Assembly: GCA_036873755.1 (NCBI GenBank)
Contig: JAVTVY010017330.1
Coordinates: forward strand, 1 to 64,000
Length of the DNA: 64,000 nucleotides
DNA from: Hanleya hanleyi
Taxonomy: Eukaryota; Mollusca; Polyplacophora; Lepidopleurida; Hanleyidae
Direction: 5' to 3'
The position numbers and the translations under genes were made by a program. The notes beneath the pieces are model-generated. The model saw nothing but the letters and a program-made list of their open reading frames with translations. It was not told the origin of the DNA and searched no databases. Numbering within the stretch: position 1 is the first letter of the stretch; every line of letters begins with the position of its first letter. Positions 1 through 11,264 of the stretch are shown piece by piece.

Positions 1-2
1 GC

Positions 3-776
3 TCACTCCACGAGGGTGCGACGGAACAATGTAATGAATGTGGTCAACTCTTCAAACGACCCAGTCAGTTAAGACGGCACCAACGTTTGATTCATGTCCC
101 GTCTCTACGATTTGGGCGACAACTTCCTACTGAAGAGGAGCCGCAAAAGGTCAGGCCCAGTGAAGATAATCCCGGGGAGACGAACGCCACGGGTGATGCG
201 ATGACGGAGAGCCCGCCTGTACCCACAGTTCAGAAGAGCCTGGATATCCAGCCGGACTCCACCGTTACGGTTTCGCGTCATACGCCTGACAACATCGAAC
301 CTTTTCTGGAAGATGCGGTGGATGTTCCCAGCGATCTCTTACCCGAAGATCATCCAGTGCGTGAGATGTATCGACGCCATTGGTACATGATCCGACACTG
401 TTTTCATCGGCATCGCTCGATATTGGACTTATATAATTTCCGGTTGGAAGAAAACATCCGTCTACGTAGCTACGTGGAAGCCATCTTCAACGACCAAGAT
501 ACAGCCTTCAAGTTAAATCTCACTTTTGGATACATTCTTCGCCATAAAGAGACAGACCAGCTCCGTTACTTTTATCCCAGCAATAATACCCGGGTGTTTG
601 ACCAGCCTTTCACCATTATCCATCGTGCGTCACTGGAGACGATGCTGAAGGAACTGGACAGCGTGGATAGTTTGGAATGGGCCCAACAACAACGCCCCAA
701 CACAAAATGGCAAGTGGAGAGGGTGACCAATGTTACGTTCTTCGTGGTTAAACTGACCACCAATCCCATCGGATGA
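3..776 (+). CDS. C2H2 zinc-finger protein, C-terminal exon (partial, open at left edge)
   Basis: The frame is open from the first bases, so the true start lies outside the window. A C2H2 finger is visible at about 30-95: CNEC, a 12-residue spacer with Phe and Leu at the usual hydrophobic positions, then H-x4-H. It is preceded by His plus a degenerate linker (HEGATEQ where HTGEKPY is usual), so another finger probably lies upstream. About 225 residues follow without further fingers. First comes an acidic, Pro/Ser/Thr-rich linker, then a folded-looking block (about 330-776) containing FNLTFGY-type hydrophobic stretches, QQRPNTKW and TNVTFFVVKL. From memory, this C-terminal block resembles an unnamed domain seen in many multi-copy invertebrate proteins, some of them transposon-associated; that is recollection, not a search. 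The stop is TGA at 774-776. Probable role: nucleic-acid binding in the nucleus; target unknown. It could be a transposon-domesticated or transposon-borne gene. Confidence 0.75.
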   Translation, partial: SLHEGATEQCNECGQLFKRPSQLRRHQRLIHVPSLRFGRQLPTEEEPQKVRPSEDNPGETNATGDAMTESPPVPTVQKSLDIQPDSTVTVSRHTPDNIEPFLEDAVDVPSDLLPEDHPVREMYRRHWYMIRHCFHRHRSILDLYNFRLEENIRLRSYVEAIFNDQDTAFKLNLTFGYILRHKETDQLRYFYPSNNTRVFDQPFTIIHRASLETMLKELDSVDSLEWAQQQRPNTKWQVERVTNVTFFVVKLTTNPIG

Positions 777-1095
777 AAGTATTCACCCATGCACTGATAG
801 ATACTCAGAATGCACAAACAACTATGTGAGGATATGTGGCCTCAACGGTATCCTGGCCTGCCCGATGACGATTAGAACAAACGGTTCAGAGCGAACATGG
901 CCGAAGATGGAACTTTCTGATATGGCGACTTCTGATTGGACAAGAATACATCTAACGGACAGGAACGAATATGAAACATGCAAATGGCGGTCTCTGATTG
1001 GACAAGAATCTTCTTGAATTGTAAATATACTCAACGCGGCTCCCCCAGCGTGGGTATGTTATGATGGAGGGGAAAATAAACTATATGAAAAAAAA
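777..1095 (+). other. putative 3' UTR with poly(A) signal
   Basis: No coding potential follows the zinc-finger stop. AATAAA is present at 1075-1080. Two copies of a CTGATTGGACAAGAAT motif lie at about 932-947 and 995-1011, and the same CTGATTGG core recurs at about 1338 and 1382, so the UTR grades into the repeat field downstream. Confidence 0.5.
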
Positions 1096-1098
1096 CCT

Positions 1099-1146
1099 TG
1101 TTGTTGTTGTTGTTCCCTCATGTGTCATCCTTGTTGTTGTTGTTTT
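1099..1146. repeat. (TTG)n microsatellite
   Basis: Two short TTG runs separated by about 18 bases lie just after the poly(A) signal. Confidence 0.85.
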
Positions 1147-1267
1147 CTCTGTCTCTCTCCGGTCTATATCATGGCGTCAAAACGTCTAGCAGGACCCATA
1201 CAAGGACCAGTTTTCGACACTAGGTGACCACATCCCGAAGAAATGGCCAGTTTTCGACACCGGATGT

Positions 1268-1300
1268 GCCGCCATCTTGAACATACGTGCCGCCATCTTG
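1268..1300. promoter_or_regulatory. two YY1-like motifs
   Basis: GCCGCCATCTTG occurs twice (1268-1279 and 1289-1300), matching the YY1 consensus. CCAAT-type ATTGG boxes follow at about 1340 and 1384, an NRF-1 palindrome at 1412 and a CRE at 1500. This is a housekeeping-promoter-like set of motifs. Occupancy is inference. Confidence 0.4.
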
Positions 1301-1399
1301 GATATGGCCCATAATGCACCGGGTCAAAATACTCGCTTCTGATTGGCTAAGAGCTCTGGGACGGATTTGAAATACTCGCTTCTGATTGGACGAGAGCTC

Positions 1400-1965
1400 C
1401 GCATTGCGTCTGCGCATGCGCAGAATGATATTCCTACCGCACCATCTCGACCCCAAATACCTTCCCGAAAATGGCCACTTTCGCTACTACTCGTACCGAT
1501 GACGTCACAGATGACGCGAACATCCCTCAAATCGGAATGTACACCACGAGAACCACAAGATGACACCTTCGAGGACGCATTCGAACCGTGAGTAGCCCAT
1601 CTCGATCCCAAATACCTTCATGTACTGCCCGAAAATGTCCACTTTCGCTACTACTCGTACCGATGACGTCACCGATGACGTCACAGATGACGCGGACATC
1701 CCTCAAATCGGCATGTACACCCCGAGAACTACAAGATGACACCTTCCAGGACGCATTCGAACCGTGAATAGCCCATCTCGACCCAAATACCTTCATGTAC
1801 TGCCCGAAAATGGCCACTTTCGCTACTACTCGTACCGATGACGTCACCGATGACGTCACAGATCACGCGAACATCCCTCAAATCGGAATGTACACCCCGA
1901 GAACTACAAGATGACACCTTCCAGGACGCATTCGAACCGTGATTAGCCCATCTCCACCCCAAATA
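1400..1965. repeat. ~175-bp tandem satellite carrying perfect CRE palindromes
   Basis: The phrase GACGCATTCGAACCGTG recurs at 1574, 1750 and 1925, giving a period of 175-176 bp over about three copies. The octamer TGACGTCA (perfect cAMP response element) occurs at 1500-1507, 1664-1671, 1676-1683, 1839-1846 and 1851-1858. Overlapping open frames on both strands simply follow the repeat and are not believed to be genes. Confidence 0.85.
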
Positions 1966-2383
1966 ACTTCCTTCACTGCCCCAAAATGGCCACTTTACTT
2001 ACTGCAACCAACTGCGCATGCGCAGATTAACGCGACATGCATTCAAAAACACACCATTCTGACTCTACCCCACACAAGCTTCACTTTGACACCTCACACG
2101 ACCCATTCGAACCGTGATTAGCTCATCTCTAACCCAAACACACCCTTACATAGCACCCAAAATGCCTGTTTTCTATACTACGGCCAGACTGCGCATGCGC
2201 AGACTATTGAACACGGACGAACCATTAGTGTAGTCAAGTGCTCCGCCACGAGAGCTTCAAAATAAGACCTCACTCGACCCCATTGGACCATTAGGGACTC
2301 ACCTAGACTCCAACATGTCCACCCCGTATGGGCTAATACACCCATAGCCATGCAGTATGGGCCTATGGGCCTACCCAGGCCTC
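1966..2383. repeat. degenerate satellite with NRF-1 palindromes
   Basis: Decayed copies join the 175-bp and 172-bp arrays. GCGCATGCGC palindromes lie at 2014-2023 and 2191-2200, and fragments of the downstream 152-bp unit (CTCACTCGACCCCATTGGACC type) are present near 2270. Confidence 0.55.
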
Positions 2384-2860
2384 GGTGACTTTTTTCAAAA
2401 ATTTCACCGATTCGCTCCGCAACACATTCTATCGTGTTCTAAATGACGAGACGAGTAAAACGAGACCCCACAACCCTACCGCAAATGTATAGAAGTACGT
2501 TTCCCAGGGGGATAAACATTGAACCTATACCCCAGTATGGGACTATATGGGGCTCGGTGACTTTTTTCAAAAATTTCACCGATTCGCACGGGGACACTTC
2601 CTATCATGTCCTAAATGACGAGACGAGTAAAACGAGACCCCACAACCCTACCGCAAATGTATAGAAGTACGTTTCCCAGGGGACAAACATTGATCCTATA
2701 CCCTCAGTATGGGACTATATGGGGTTCGGTGACTTTTTTCAAAAATTTCACCGATTCGCACGGGGACACTTCCTATCATGTTCTAAATGACGAGACGAGT
2801 AAAACGAGACCTCACAACCCTACCGCAAATGTATAGAAGTACGTTTCCCAGGATGGTCCT
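2384..2860. repeat. 172-bp tandem repeat
   Basis: GGTGACTTTTTTCAAAAATT recurs at 2384, 2556 and 2728, an exact 172-bp period with about 2.7 copies. Each unit carries a short hairpin-like core (GGTGA...TCACC around T and A runs). The 73-residue frames here are a product of the repeat. Confidence 0.9.
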
Positions 2861-2864
2861 ATAC

Positions 2865-3119
2865 CTCCCATACCCCATATAGGCATTTTCCGTAATTTAG
2901 GATAAAGTCCGTATTCCGTATTTTTTCAGGAAAATTTTTACATACACCCACCCTGGAACTAGGGGAAGATAACTCTGTTGATAGACAAGCCCCGTTAAGC
3001 CCGGCGACCTATATACCCCTCATACCCCATATAGGCATTTTCCCAGGTTTTTCGATAAAGTCCGTGTTCCGTATTTTTTTTTTCAGGAAAAATTTTACAT
3101 GCACCCACCCAGCCATCAA
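2865..3119. repeat. two related ~152-bp repeats
   Basis: CATACCCCATATAGGCATTT occurs near 2870 and again near 3021, each time followed by GATAAAGTCCGT and a T-rich stretch ending TTTTTTCAGG. This is a short two-copy array between the 172-bp and 152-bp arrays. Confidence 0.65.
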
Positions 3120-4095
3120 ATACCCCTTCACCTAGGCTTCACGTTGATACCTCACTCGACCCCATTCGACCATTAGGGGCTCCCCTAGATGCCAAAACGT
3201 CTATTTTCATACCCTTGGGCCACCGCGCATGCGCAGAATGACCCTAATTCAACCCCACACCCAGTCCATCAGATGCCCCTTCATGAATGCTTCACTTTGA
3301 TACCTCACTCGATCCCATTGGACCATTAGGGGCTCCCCTAGCTCCAAAAAGGCTATTTTCATGCCCTTGGGCCACCGCGCATGCGCAGAAGGCCGATATG
3401 TCAACCCCACACCCAGTCCATCAGATGCCCCTTCACGAATGCTTCACTTTGATACCTCACTCGACCCCATTGGACCATTAGGGGCTCCCCTAGCTCCAAA
3501 ACGTCTATTTCCATACCCTTGGGTCACCGCGCATGCGCAGAATGCCGATATTTCAACCCCACGCCCAGTCCATCAGATGCCCCTTCACGAATGCTTCACT
3601 TTGATACCTCATACGACTCCATTGGCCCATTAGGGACTCCCCTAGCTCCAAAACCGCTATTTCCATACCCTTGGGCCACCGCGCATGCGCAGAATGCCGA
3701 TATTTCAACCCCACACCCAGCCCATCAGATGCCCCTTCACGAATGCTTCACATCGATACCTCACTCGACCCCATTGGTCCATTAGGGGCTTCCCTAGCTC
3801 CAAAACGTCTATTTCCATACCCTTGGGCCTCCGCGCATGCGCAGAATGCCGATAGTTCAACCCCGCGCCCAGCCCATCAGATGACCCTTCATGAATGTTT
3901 CACTTTGATACCTCACTCGACCCCATCGGTCAACTAGGGGCTCCCATAGCTCCAAAAAGGCTATTTTCATACCCTTCGGCCGCCGCGCATGCGCAGAAGG
4001 CCGATATGTCAACCCCACACCCAACCCATTAGATGCCCCTTCACCTAAGCTTCACTTTGATACCTCACTCGACCCCATCGGACCATTTTATCTAG
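3120..4095. repeat. 152-bp tandem satellite, six copies, each with an NRF-1 palindrome
   Basis: The palindrome GCGCATGCGC, inside CACCGCGCATGCGCAGAA, is found at 3225, 3377, 3529, 3681, 3833 and 3985, an exact 152-bp spacing each time. The rest of the unit (Pro/His-coding in one frame) is well conserved. Frames of about 64-90 codons on the plus strand are repeat artefacts. Confidence 0.92.
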
Positions 4096-4164
4096 GGACT
4101 ACTTTTTCTCCGCGGAAGCTTTTTCCCGAGACCGCCAAAACCGCGGCCAAACCGCATCACAACG

Positions 4165-4220
4165 CATGAATACATTTTTTTTTTTTTTTTTTTTTTGCCG
4201 GAACTTTTTTTTTTTTTTGT
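4165..4220. repeat. poly(T) tracts
   Basis: Two T homopolymers interrupted by GCCGGAAC end the satellite region. They could be the reverse-complement A-tail of an old retroposon, but no target-site duplication is evident. Confidence 0.6.
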
Positions 4221-4280
4221 CACCTCCCCAATGCCCGAGTTGTCTCTCTTGCATCCATAGTGTAGAGATGGCGCCACACC

Positions 4281-4840
4281 CTCAATTGTGACGTCATTTT
4301 TACATCCCGGGAGAATAATACTTTGCTTGCGTACTACACACTACTCACAATATATTAGGAAGTTTGTTTATTGGAAAGAACCAAGAATGGTTTTGGTTTG
4401 AGATGTCATATTTTTGCTACCGGATAAAACCCTTCATGAAAATGCCCCAAAATACCAGAATAAGCCCGGAAACATTTTGATCAATCATATATTCATTTTT
4501 ATGCAAAGTTTAACATCTCAGTTTTTCGAAGGAGATATTTCAGTATGTAAACCTCAAGAAAAATCTTATATGGCAGGTTGTGGAGTGGAAAAAAATCGGC
4601 TTTATTACCATCGCACACAAAGAAGAAGTTTTTCGTATGTAAACGTCATATATCCTTTGCTCAGTGAGCTAAGACTCATGCTTATTACAAGAACAACCTG
4701 AAAAAGTGCGATTTAGTTAGAAATCGCGAAAAATGAGTTTTATATATAATAACTATGTTTCATGATATAAGTTCAAACAGGTACTGACCAATTGTGTGCA
4801 GTCTATTAACAATATACCAGGATGTATTACCGTATCATAA
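4281..4840. other. no gene recognised
   Basis: AT-rich sequence. One 95-codon plus-strand frame (4414-4701) has no recognisable motif and no splice context. Nothing supportable. Confidence 0.4.
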
Positions 4841-4847
4841 AATCCTG

Positions 4848-4893
4848 ATTGATGAAAGCGACGTTAATTCTATCCACTCACTCACTCATTCAT
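4848..4893 (+). mobile_element. SINE tail fragment
   Basis: Reads GAAAGCGACGTTAATTCTAT followed by CACTCACTCACTCATTC. The same 3' signature recurs at about 45735-45768 and, reversed, at 51694-51730. The body upstream is not recognisable. Confidence 0.55.
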
Positions 4894-4994
4894 AAAGCCT
4901 GAATGTTGTAGATTAGTAAACCGTAAAAAAAAATACTTTTTGTCCGAATTTGTTCGAAACTGACCAATATGTCCGAAAAAACGCATCCACCTTA

Positions 4995-5357
4995 CACTGC
5001 CAAAAATACCCTACTTAATTAAGATAATGCCCTGAAATTTTTTTGAAATAAGAATAAATAATAAGTAAAATTTTAAGATTTTTTCTTGTTTAAGTAAAAA
5101 TTGGAGTGGGATAAGTATATTTTTTACTTAAACGAGAAAATATTTTTAAAAAATCTTAAAACAAGATTTTATTCAAAGAAAAATTCTTAATTTTTTCTTG
5201 TTTAAGTAAAATATACTTACCCCACTCCAAATTTTACTTGAACAAGAAAAAAAATCTTTAAAATTTTCTTAAAATTTAACTGATTTTGAGTAAAATTATC
5301 TTATTTCAAGAAAATTTTAGGGCATTATCTTAAATAAGTAGGGTATTTTTGGCGTTG
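4995..5357. mobile_element. foldback MITE with CACTG-type ends
   Basis: The ends are CACTGCCAAAAATACCCTAC (4995 onward) and its near-complement finishing GGCGTTG at 5357. The outer inverted repeat covers about 35 bp, and the inside is also largely self-complementary (TTTAAGTAAAA modules), so the whole 363 bp can fold. TTA lies on both sides (4992-4994 and 5358-5360), a likely 3-bp target duplication. No coding capacity. Confidence 0.75.
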
Positions 5358-5574
5358 TTAAACGAAAGTAACCATTCAGGCAGTGTCGCGTATCTGTCAA
5401 TGTACCGGTACATTTTTTTTTCTTGCAATTTTGTTTATCTCAACTTGTCGCAACAATTGGATCCATACTTCATGTAAGGGTCACGAAACAAATAATATAG
5501 TACCCAATTTGGAGGACAGCAATGGTTCTAGACTCCGGGTATTTCAGCTGTATAAATACCTGGACAATGGATTA

Positions 5575-5830
5575 TTTCATGACAATAGATCCTTACATGA
5601 CTATAGGTTTGCACAATAGATCCTTACATGACAATAGGTCTGCACAATAGATCCTTACTTGACAATAGATCCTTACATGAAGTACCGACCCTACATTGTG
5701 TAACGGTCTGCACGATATATCCTTACATGACAATAGATCCTTACATGACAATAGATCCTGACATAGACACTTACATGAAGTACCTACCCTTAAGTGTATG
5801 AAGGTCTGCACAATAGATCCTTATATGAAA
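5575..5830. repeat. short tandem repeat, ATAGATCCTTACATGACA type
   Basis: At least eight imperfect copies of AATAGATCCTTACATGA, some spaced by about 18 bases and some by about 35, with a longer module GAAGTACC-GACCCT-GGTCTGCA repeated three times. No coding signal. Confidence 0.75.
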
Positions 5831-6196
5831 TATCGACCCTTGATTGTTCGGATAAACTCACCTTGGTGGTACGAATAATCTCAACCAAAAGACAAGACCA
5901 AAGATATTGCTTCAAAAAAGCACAATTTATTATGAATCCACATTAAATCTGAAAACAATCAAATCCCAGTACATGTATATGATTACTATAATCAGTTACT
6001 GTTTGGTCTTAAAGAAATCTGATAGACTAACGTATCCCGACTCACTGATGTACAATGTGAAATATATATGCAACGCATTGGTTACCTTGATAAACAAGAC
6101 ATATGTGATCCCATTCTTTGGTAGGGTTATATAAGCTATGTGAGGGATTAAAGCTATAATACACTGACTTGAATTGAATTAAACCCGTTTGTTTGT
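5831..6196. other. no gene recognised
   Basis: AT-rich; a 75-codon plus-strand frame (5907-6134) has no recognisable motif. Confidence 0.4.
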
Positions 6197-6202
6197 GAAA
6201 GG

Positions 6203-6355
6203 AAAGAATGTCCGATGATAAGGTTCCGTTTTCCTACGTTTAGGACAATATGTCTCTTTAGGACAATATGTCCTACCCGAGGTACAAATCCGGGAAAATG
6301 TCCTACTTAGGTTATTAGATAGGAGTCAGCTATTTCTTCCAATCGGACATTCTTT
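6203..6355. mobile_element. small foldback element
   Basis: Perfect 14-bp inverted repeats AAAGAATGTCCGAT (6203-6216) and its complement (6342-6355) bound a 153-bp segment. Inside, TTTAGGACAATATGTC is directly repeated. MITE-like; no clear target duplication. Confidence 0.6.
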
Positions 6356-6359
6356 ACTT

Positions 6360-7285
6360 TTACGGTATCTCTAGTTCACCGGTGAAATCACTCAACTTCA
6401 CTTGCATAACAAATTTAGACTAGACAGTACGAGCATTTTTATGAATTCAACGTACAAAATATTCAAATGGAAGATAGCTCTTCGTCGGCATTTTTGATTT
6501 TCCCTTTGGGGTTTTCCCCTCTCAGTTATCTCGGTTGAACCTCTATTAATGAAGTATCGTTTGGCTTATAGCCCTTTCCGGAAAGTGTCTAATCTCTCCC
6601 TGAATAACTGCCGCTCTTTGAGGTTAGAGGTACGAACAGCTGCTTCCGGGAAGTAGTCGCCTCGGTTTCACGTTTACCAAAGGCACCCGCAATTATTTTG
6701 AATAATATATTGATAAACTACTCCAGAATATATGTTTGAAAAACTATTCTGTTAATAGTTTCTACATAAACCGATAGATCCTGTATTCGTGTATATTAAG
6801 AAGTTTTTTTTTTTAGAAAAATAGAATATTTTATTACTAAAACTAATTGTGAGGGCCTTTGGTACTTACCGGAAATTTTATGCACCAGCACGGCCCCTAG
6901 TGGAACAAGGGAGATAAAACACTTTCTGATGGCTTTTTACAATACACTCGTAATTCAAGGATGAAATACATTTGTATCTTATTTGTATAGACACTGTTCT
7001 CGCCATTAAAACTGAAACATCTAGAGAAATTATACTTGCTACGTCAACAATGGATACGACTGATATCAATATCATGTTCTAGACAAGGTTAATTTCAGTT
7101 ATTCGTATAATTAGGAGCCTGTGAGAAATTAACGGTTTCACCATAGTGTATAACAAACTGATCTACACAATGACCCCCATTTCTTCGTGATATTTGGAAT
7201 TCATCATGTTTAAATAACTTCATAATTTTCTCTGTATACAAATCTATAATACGTGTTCCATTTACCGAGTTTCAGTACATGTAGC
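6360..7285. other. no gene recognised
   Basis: No supportable exon. An open minus-strand frame near 6878-7075 has no family match and no consensus splice pair. Confidence 0.4.
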
Positions 7286-7288
7286 ATA

Positions 7289-7720
7289 CACTCTCTGAAA
7301 TATGCAGGGAATAATCCTGAATGGATCAGGTTGCACACCCGCAACTCAATTTCAGATACTTTCCCTGAAATCCAGGGATAATTTCCTGAAATTGAGATAT
7401 AACAACCATGAATTAAAGCTAAATTGCCTGATTTTTAGGTGATTTTACGTATCTGAATAGGGTCGGGAACTTACTAATCAGGGTGATAGATTTGCCTGAA
7501 TTTCACATCTTCACAAGTCAGGTAAATCTCAGACCTCGCGTAGATCAAATCGATAGATACACTGGTACGCGAGGATGGAATTTCAGGTGAAATCCTCTCA
7601 TGGATATATTCCCTGAAATTCAGGTGATCAGCCCTGAAATTCAGCCAAAATTCCTGAAATAGAGTTGTAGATATACAACCTGATCAGTTCAGGAATTTTA
7701 CCTGAATATTTCTGAGAGTG
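7289..7720. mobile_element. MITE with CACTCTC ends and TA duplication
   Basis: The left end CACTCTCTGAAATATGCAGG and the right end CCTGAATATTTCTGAGAGTG are inverted repeats. TA flanks both ends (7287-7288, 7721-7722). The interior is dense in CCTGAAATTCAGG-type palindromes in both orientations, suggesting a structure built from one amplified palindromic module. No open frame. Confidence 0.75.
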
Positions 7721-7723
7721 TAT

Positions 7724-8310
7724 AGAGTGACATCATACTTTATCTACGTTCTCGGGGACAAAGATCAATAAGGCCGCGTAAGGTCATAACAAACGGTCTG
7801 TATGTGATGACTAACTATTTTCCCATGGCCAATCAAATTACCGGATGTTTAAGCGTTGTCTTTTATGACCTAAAACAGCATTATTAATCTTTTATCCCCG
7901 AGAATATCAATACACAGTATGGTGTCATCCTATATATGCAATATACTTTGAACATGATGAAGTCACTGCGCTGATTTGTGGGAATAAATGAAATTCTAAA
8001 CCGCCATCTTTGGACCGCCAAAGTAAAATCTGGCATTCAGTTGGCATTAATGCGCAACGCATCGTGGGACGGAAATAGTATAGGGTTTTACACAGAGATA
8101 ATTGAAAAGTTATCTAATACGAGATATTATATAATACAACACTTGACTTTGGTATTCTGTGCTTCCCAAAGAAAGTCTCATATTTAATTAGATAAAATAC
8201 CACAAGATCATATACGATCACCAGGATAAACGTTTTGCAGTAAAAACACTAACATCGATTGAATATATATGTAAAATATATGACATCCCATAACGTAAGT
8301 GCGTAAGTGA
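7724..8310. other. no gene recognised
   Basis: AT-rich spacer; a 69-codon frame at 7978-8187 has no recognisable motif. Confidence 0.35.
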
Positions 8311-8318
8311 AATCGTTC

Positions 8319-9228
8319 ATGATCACCTCCTACATCCGACCGTCGCCAGCTGGTGAAACGGTGGTCAGCCGGTGGAGCTATTTTCGCAATACAGGCGAGG
8401 TGGTGTTAGCAATTTGGATTTCTTTCACATGTCTTGTGAGGTTATGGGCAACATTAATGGATATTAATAACAATCGTCATTTTACTCGTTCGGTTACGTA
8501 GCAGAACACATTGTACTTAAAGATATCATACCAATACGGAGAGCTATCCTGTTTTCGAGCGAAGTTTCGTTTTAAATTTGTTCGTATCGCTAATAACTGA
8601 CACTAATCGGTACAGATTATCATGCGTAATTATTCCTCATTCTATGCTCTTTGTATGTCACTCAAACTTCAATGAATTTAATTCGCGTAAGTACTGATAT
8701 TATTGGAAAAAGTCACACCATATGCATCTATCCAGGCAACGATGAACAGCATCAAAGAAAAGTGCGTAGCATGCTTGTGCTGTTTACCCTATAGCCTGGA
8801 TAGACGCACACGGTGTCACTTTTTAATTAATATCAATGCTTACGCCAGTTAAATCCATCGAAGTTTGAGTGGCATACAAAGAGCATTGAATAGGGAATAA
8901 TTACGCATGATAATATGTATCGACAAGTGTCAGTAATTAGCGATAAGAACAGTTTGAAAACGAAACTTCGCTAGAAAAAAAGCATCGCTCAGCGTATTCG
9001 GACGATATCTTTAAGCACAAGCCGTTGGTTCTGATATGTAACCGAACGATTGAAATGACGACTGTTATTTCCCATGAATGAATGTCCATTAATATAGCCC
9101 ATAACCCCAGAAGAAATGTGAAAGAAATCCAAATTGCTAACACCATCCCACACGTGTTGCGAAAATAGCCTCACCGGCTGATCACCGTTTCACCGACTGG
9201 CGACGGTGGGATGTAGGGGGTGATGATC
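8319..9228. mobile_element. 0.9-kb palindrome (foldback element)
   Basis: The left arm (8319-8737) and right arm (8794-9228) are inverted copies along their whole length. For example, CCATATGCATCTATCCAGGC mirrors GCCTGGATAGACGCA, and TTGGATTTCTTTCACAT mirrors ATGTGAAAGAAATCCAA. The 56-bp centre itself contains AACAGCA/TGCTGTT. Divergence between arms is perhaps 15 % by eye, so it is not recent. No intact frame is present; the frames of 60-70 codons in each arm mirror each other. Confidence 0.85.
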
Positions 9229-9482
9229 CTCGGTAAGATTATCCAGTCATAATATAAAAACCTTGATATAATATGCATGTATATACAGAGGCTTTATGCT
9301 AAATGTAGATAAAACACTATGAAAAAAATATACGAATATTAATACAGTTAAATATGTAGCTCTAAAATGTCCGAAGAATGTGCGATTGAATATACATATG
9401 TACACAAATACTTTCGTGTTAATATTATAACAATCACTCTAAGAACTTATGCGAATAGTGCATTACCTTCAGTTCGAAAATG

Positions 9483-9527
9483 AAAAAACAAAACAAAACA
9501 AAAAACAAAACAAAACAAAACAAAAAA
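9483..9527. repeat. (AAAAC)n microsatellite
   Basis: Consecutive AAAAC/AAAAAC units. Confidence 0.9.
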
Positions 9528-9529
9528 CG

Positions 9530-10055
9530 AATGACTATACACACAGTACCCTCCATAAAATCATATAGGAACACTACATGAATCATTACAGAAACTTTGT
9601 GACTGGTTGTATTTCTCCCAAATTTCTTCATAAGCCAACGAATATGGTGGATTCCCATTTGAAAATTTGAACTGACCAATCAAACGTTATAAACCTGAAA
9701 GCCACAATGTACATGTATCCCGTAATGTGTTTTACGACCACCAAGTTGAATTATTATGTAGTTAAATATTGAAACATCACCGACTGTAAAATGTACAAAT
9801 GACGACTAGACTCAACCACCTCGCTGGGGGTATAATAATACATAAGTGGAGTGAGCCTGTGACACGGAGCATGCGCTGTGGGGAGGTTGATCTAACATTT
9901 AGACAAAATTTGACAGCAAAATGGAAGACGCCATATATCCCTCCTAAGGAAGGGAGATAATCGGTCTATGTGCATGATGAAGCAGTGTTTCCTAACTTGA
10001 GGTATAATTTATAGTGTTTATGTAGAGAAATGCAGCATCACAATCGTTGTTTTTG
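9530..10055. other. no gene recognised
   Basis: No exon, repeat or inverted structure that I can support. Confidence 0.35.
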
Positions 10056-11264
10056 CTACAGCGCATTTTCGAAAGGCCTCTAGATTAACATACTAAAAGT
10101 CTACAAACAGATATGCATGGGAAATATATTAAATTTCAATTTGAAATTTGAAGTATTTTTCGCGAAATTTCAGTGTTTACCTGTCTCTTGCTCCTATGTG
10201 AAAACCTTGTACTTGATACTAAGCGTGAATTAAATGGGGCATTACTTACACTCATTTCATTCGTTATCATATCAAGGTTATACTCAGCCTAAAATAATAT
10301 CCTTGCACGAAAATATTAATGAAGAAATTCAAAATGGCGGATGTATGTGGTCATCCTAAATCTGAACTTTTTACCATTTTCATGATAGTCCAGGCAATCT
10401 ATTTGTTTTTTTAGCTGAACCCAAAGGAAATTGCATCAGATTTTTTTTTCGCTGGTATGCATTTCTAATAGGTTCCAAGAACAACATACTAAAAGTCTAC
10501 CAAAATCTATTTGGTGGAGATACGACTTTTTTTTTGAAAACAAAGATACGCCATTTTGTAATACATAAAAGCCATTATGCCTCATATAAGCAAAGTAAAA
10601 TATTGGGTTTTTTTGTGAATAAGGACAGTTTATCATCCAGAAATCCAATTAATACATGATCCAGGGCACAATATGCCATGGTGGTGAAAACATTTGTGTT
10701 CCCGGTGGATTTGCTCATAAGCGTAGATAGCTATCTGATAGTTCAGCATCATGTTATATGAATTATACATGGTAATATTCAGTCAGTTAACATTTTTGCC
10801 ATTAGCATAATCATGTGAAAGAGAAATTCACTCCCAAAATAAATGAAATGATAAGCTTTGATATATTTTCTTTAAACCGATGAATGTCACCGACAATATT
10901 TTCACAAACCCACTCATGGAGATATCTCTCTATTATCACAACGTGTGCCTTGTTGAAAAATACAGTCCTGCGAACCACTAATGATCTATCACAATTGCGT
11001 GTCAGATATATGTTTTCACGTAAGAAGAATAATTATGCAGATCCTAAGATATCATCTAATTATCAAACAAATAATAATCTAGATCGTTCTACCATGCCAT
11101 TTATCATGTTTCATTTTACATTTTCAACCATATAAGCCATGCTCCTACAGATGCATCTTCTTCAGCTTGCAATCTTTCTTGTAGTTGCTCCTGATAACCT
11201 CAAAGAGTGCCAATGGAACTTGTGGCAGTTCAGTTTTCACAGAGAGAAGCTGTTCACCCTCATT

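Noticed and set aside
1220..1962. Several overlapping ~60-110-codon frames in the CRE satellite
   Set aside because: Frames repeat with the 175-bp period and occur on both strands.
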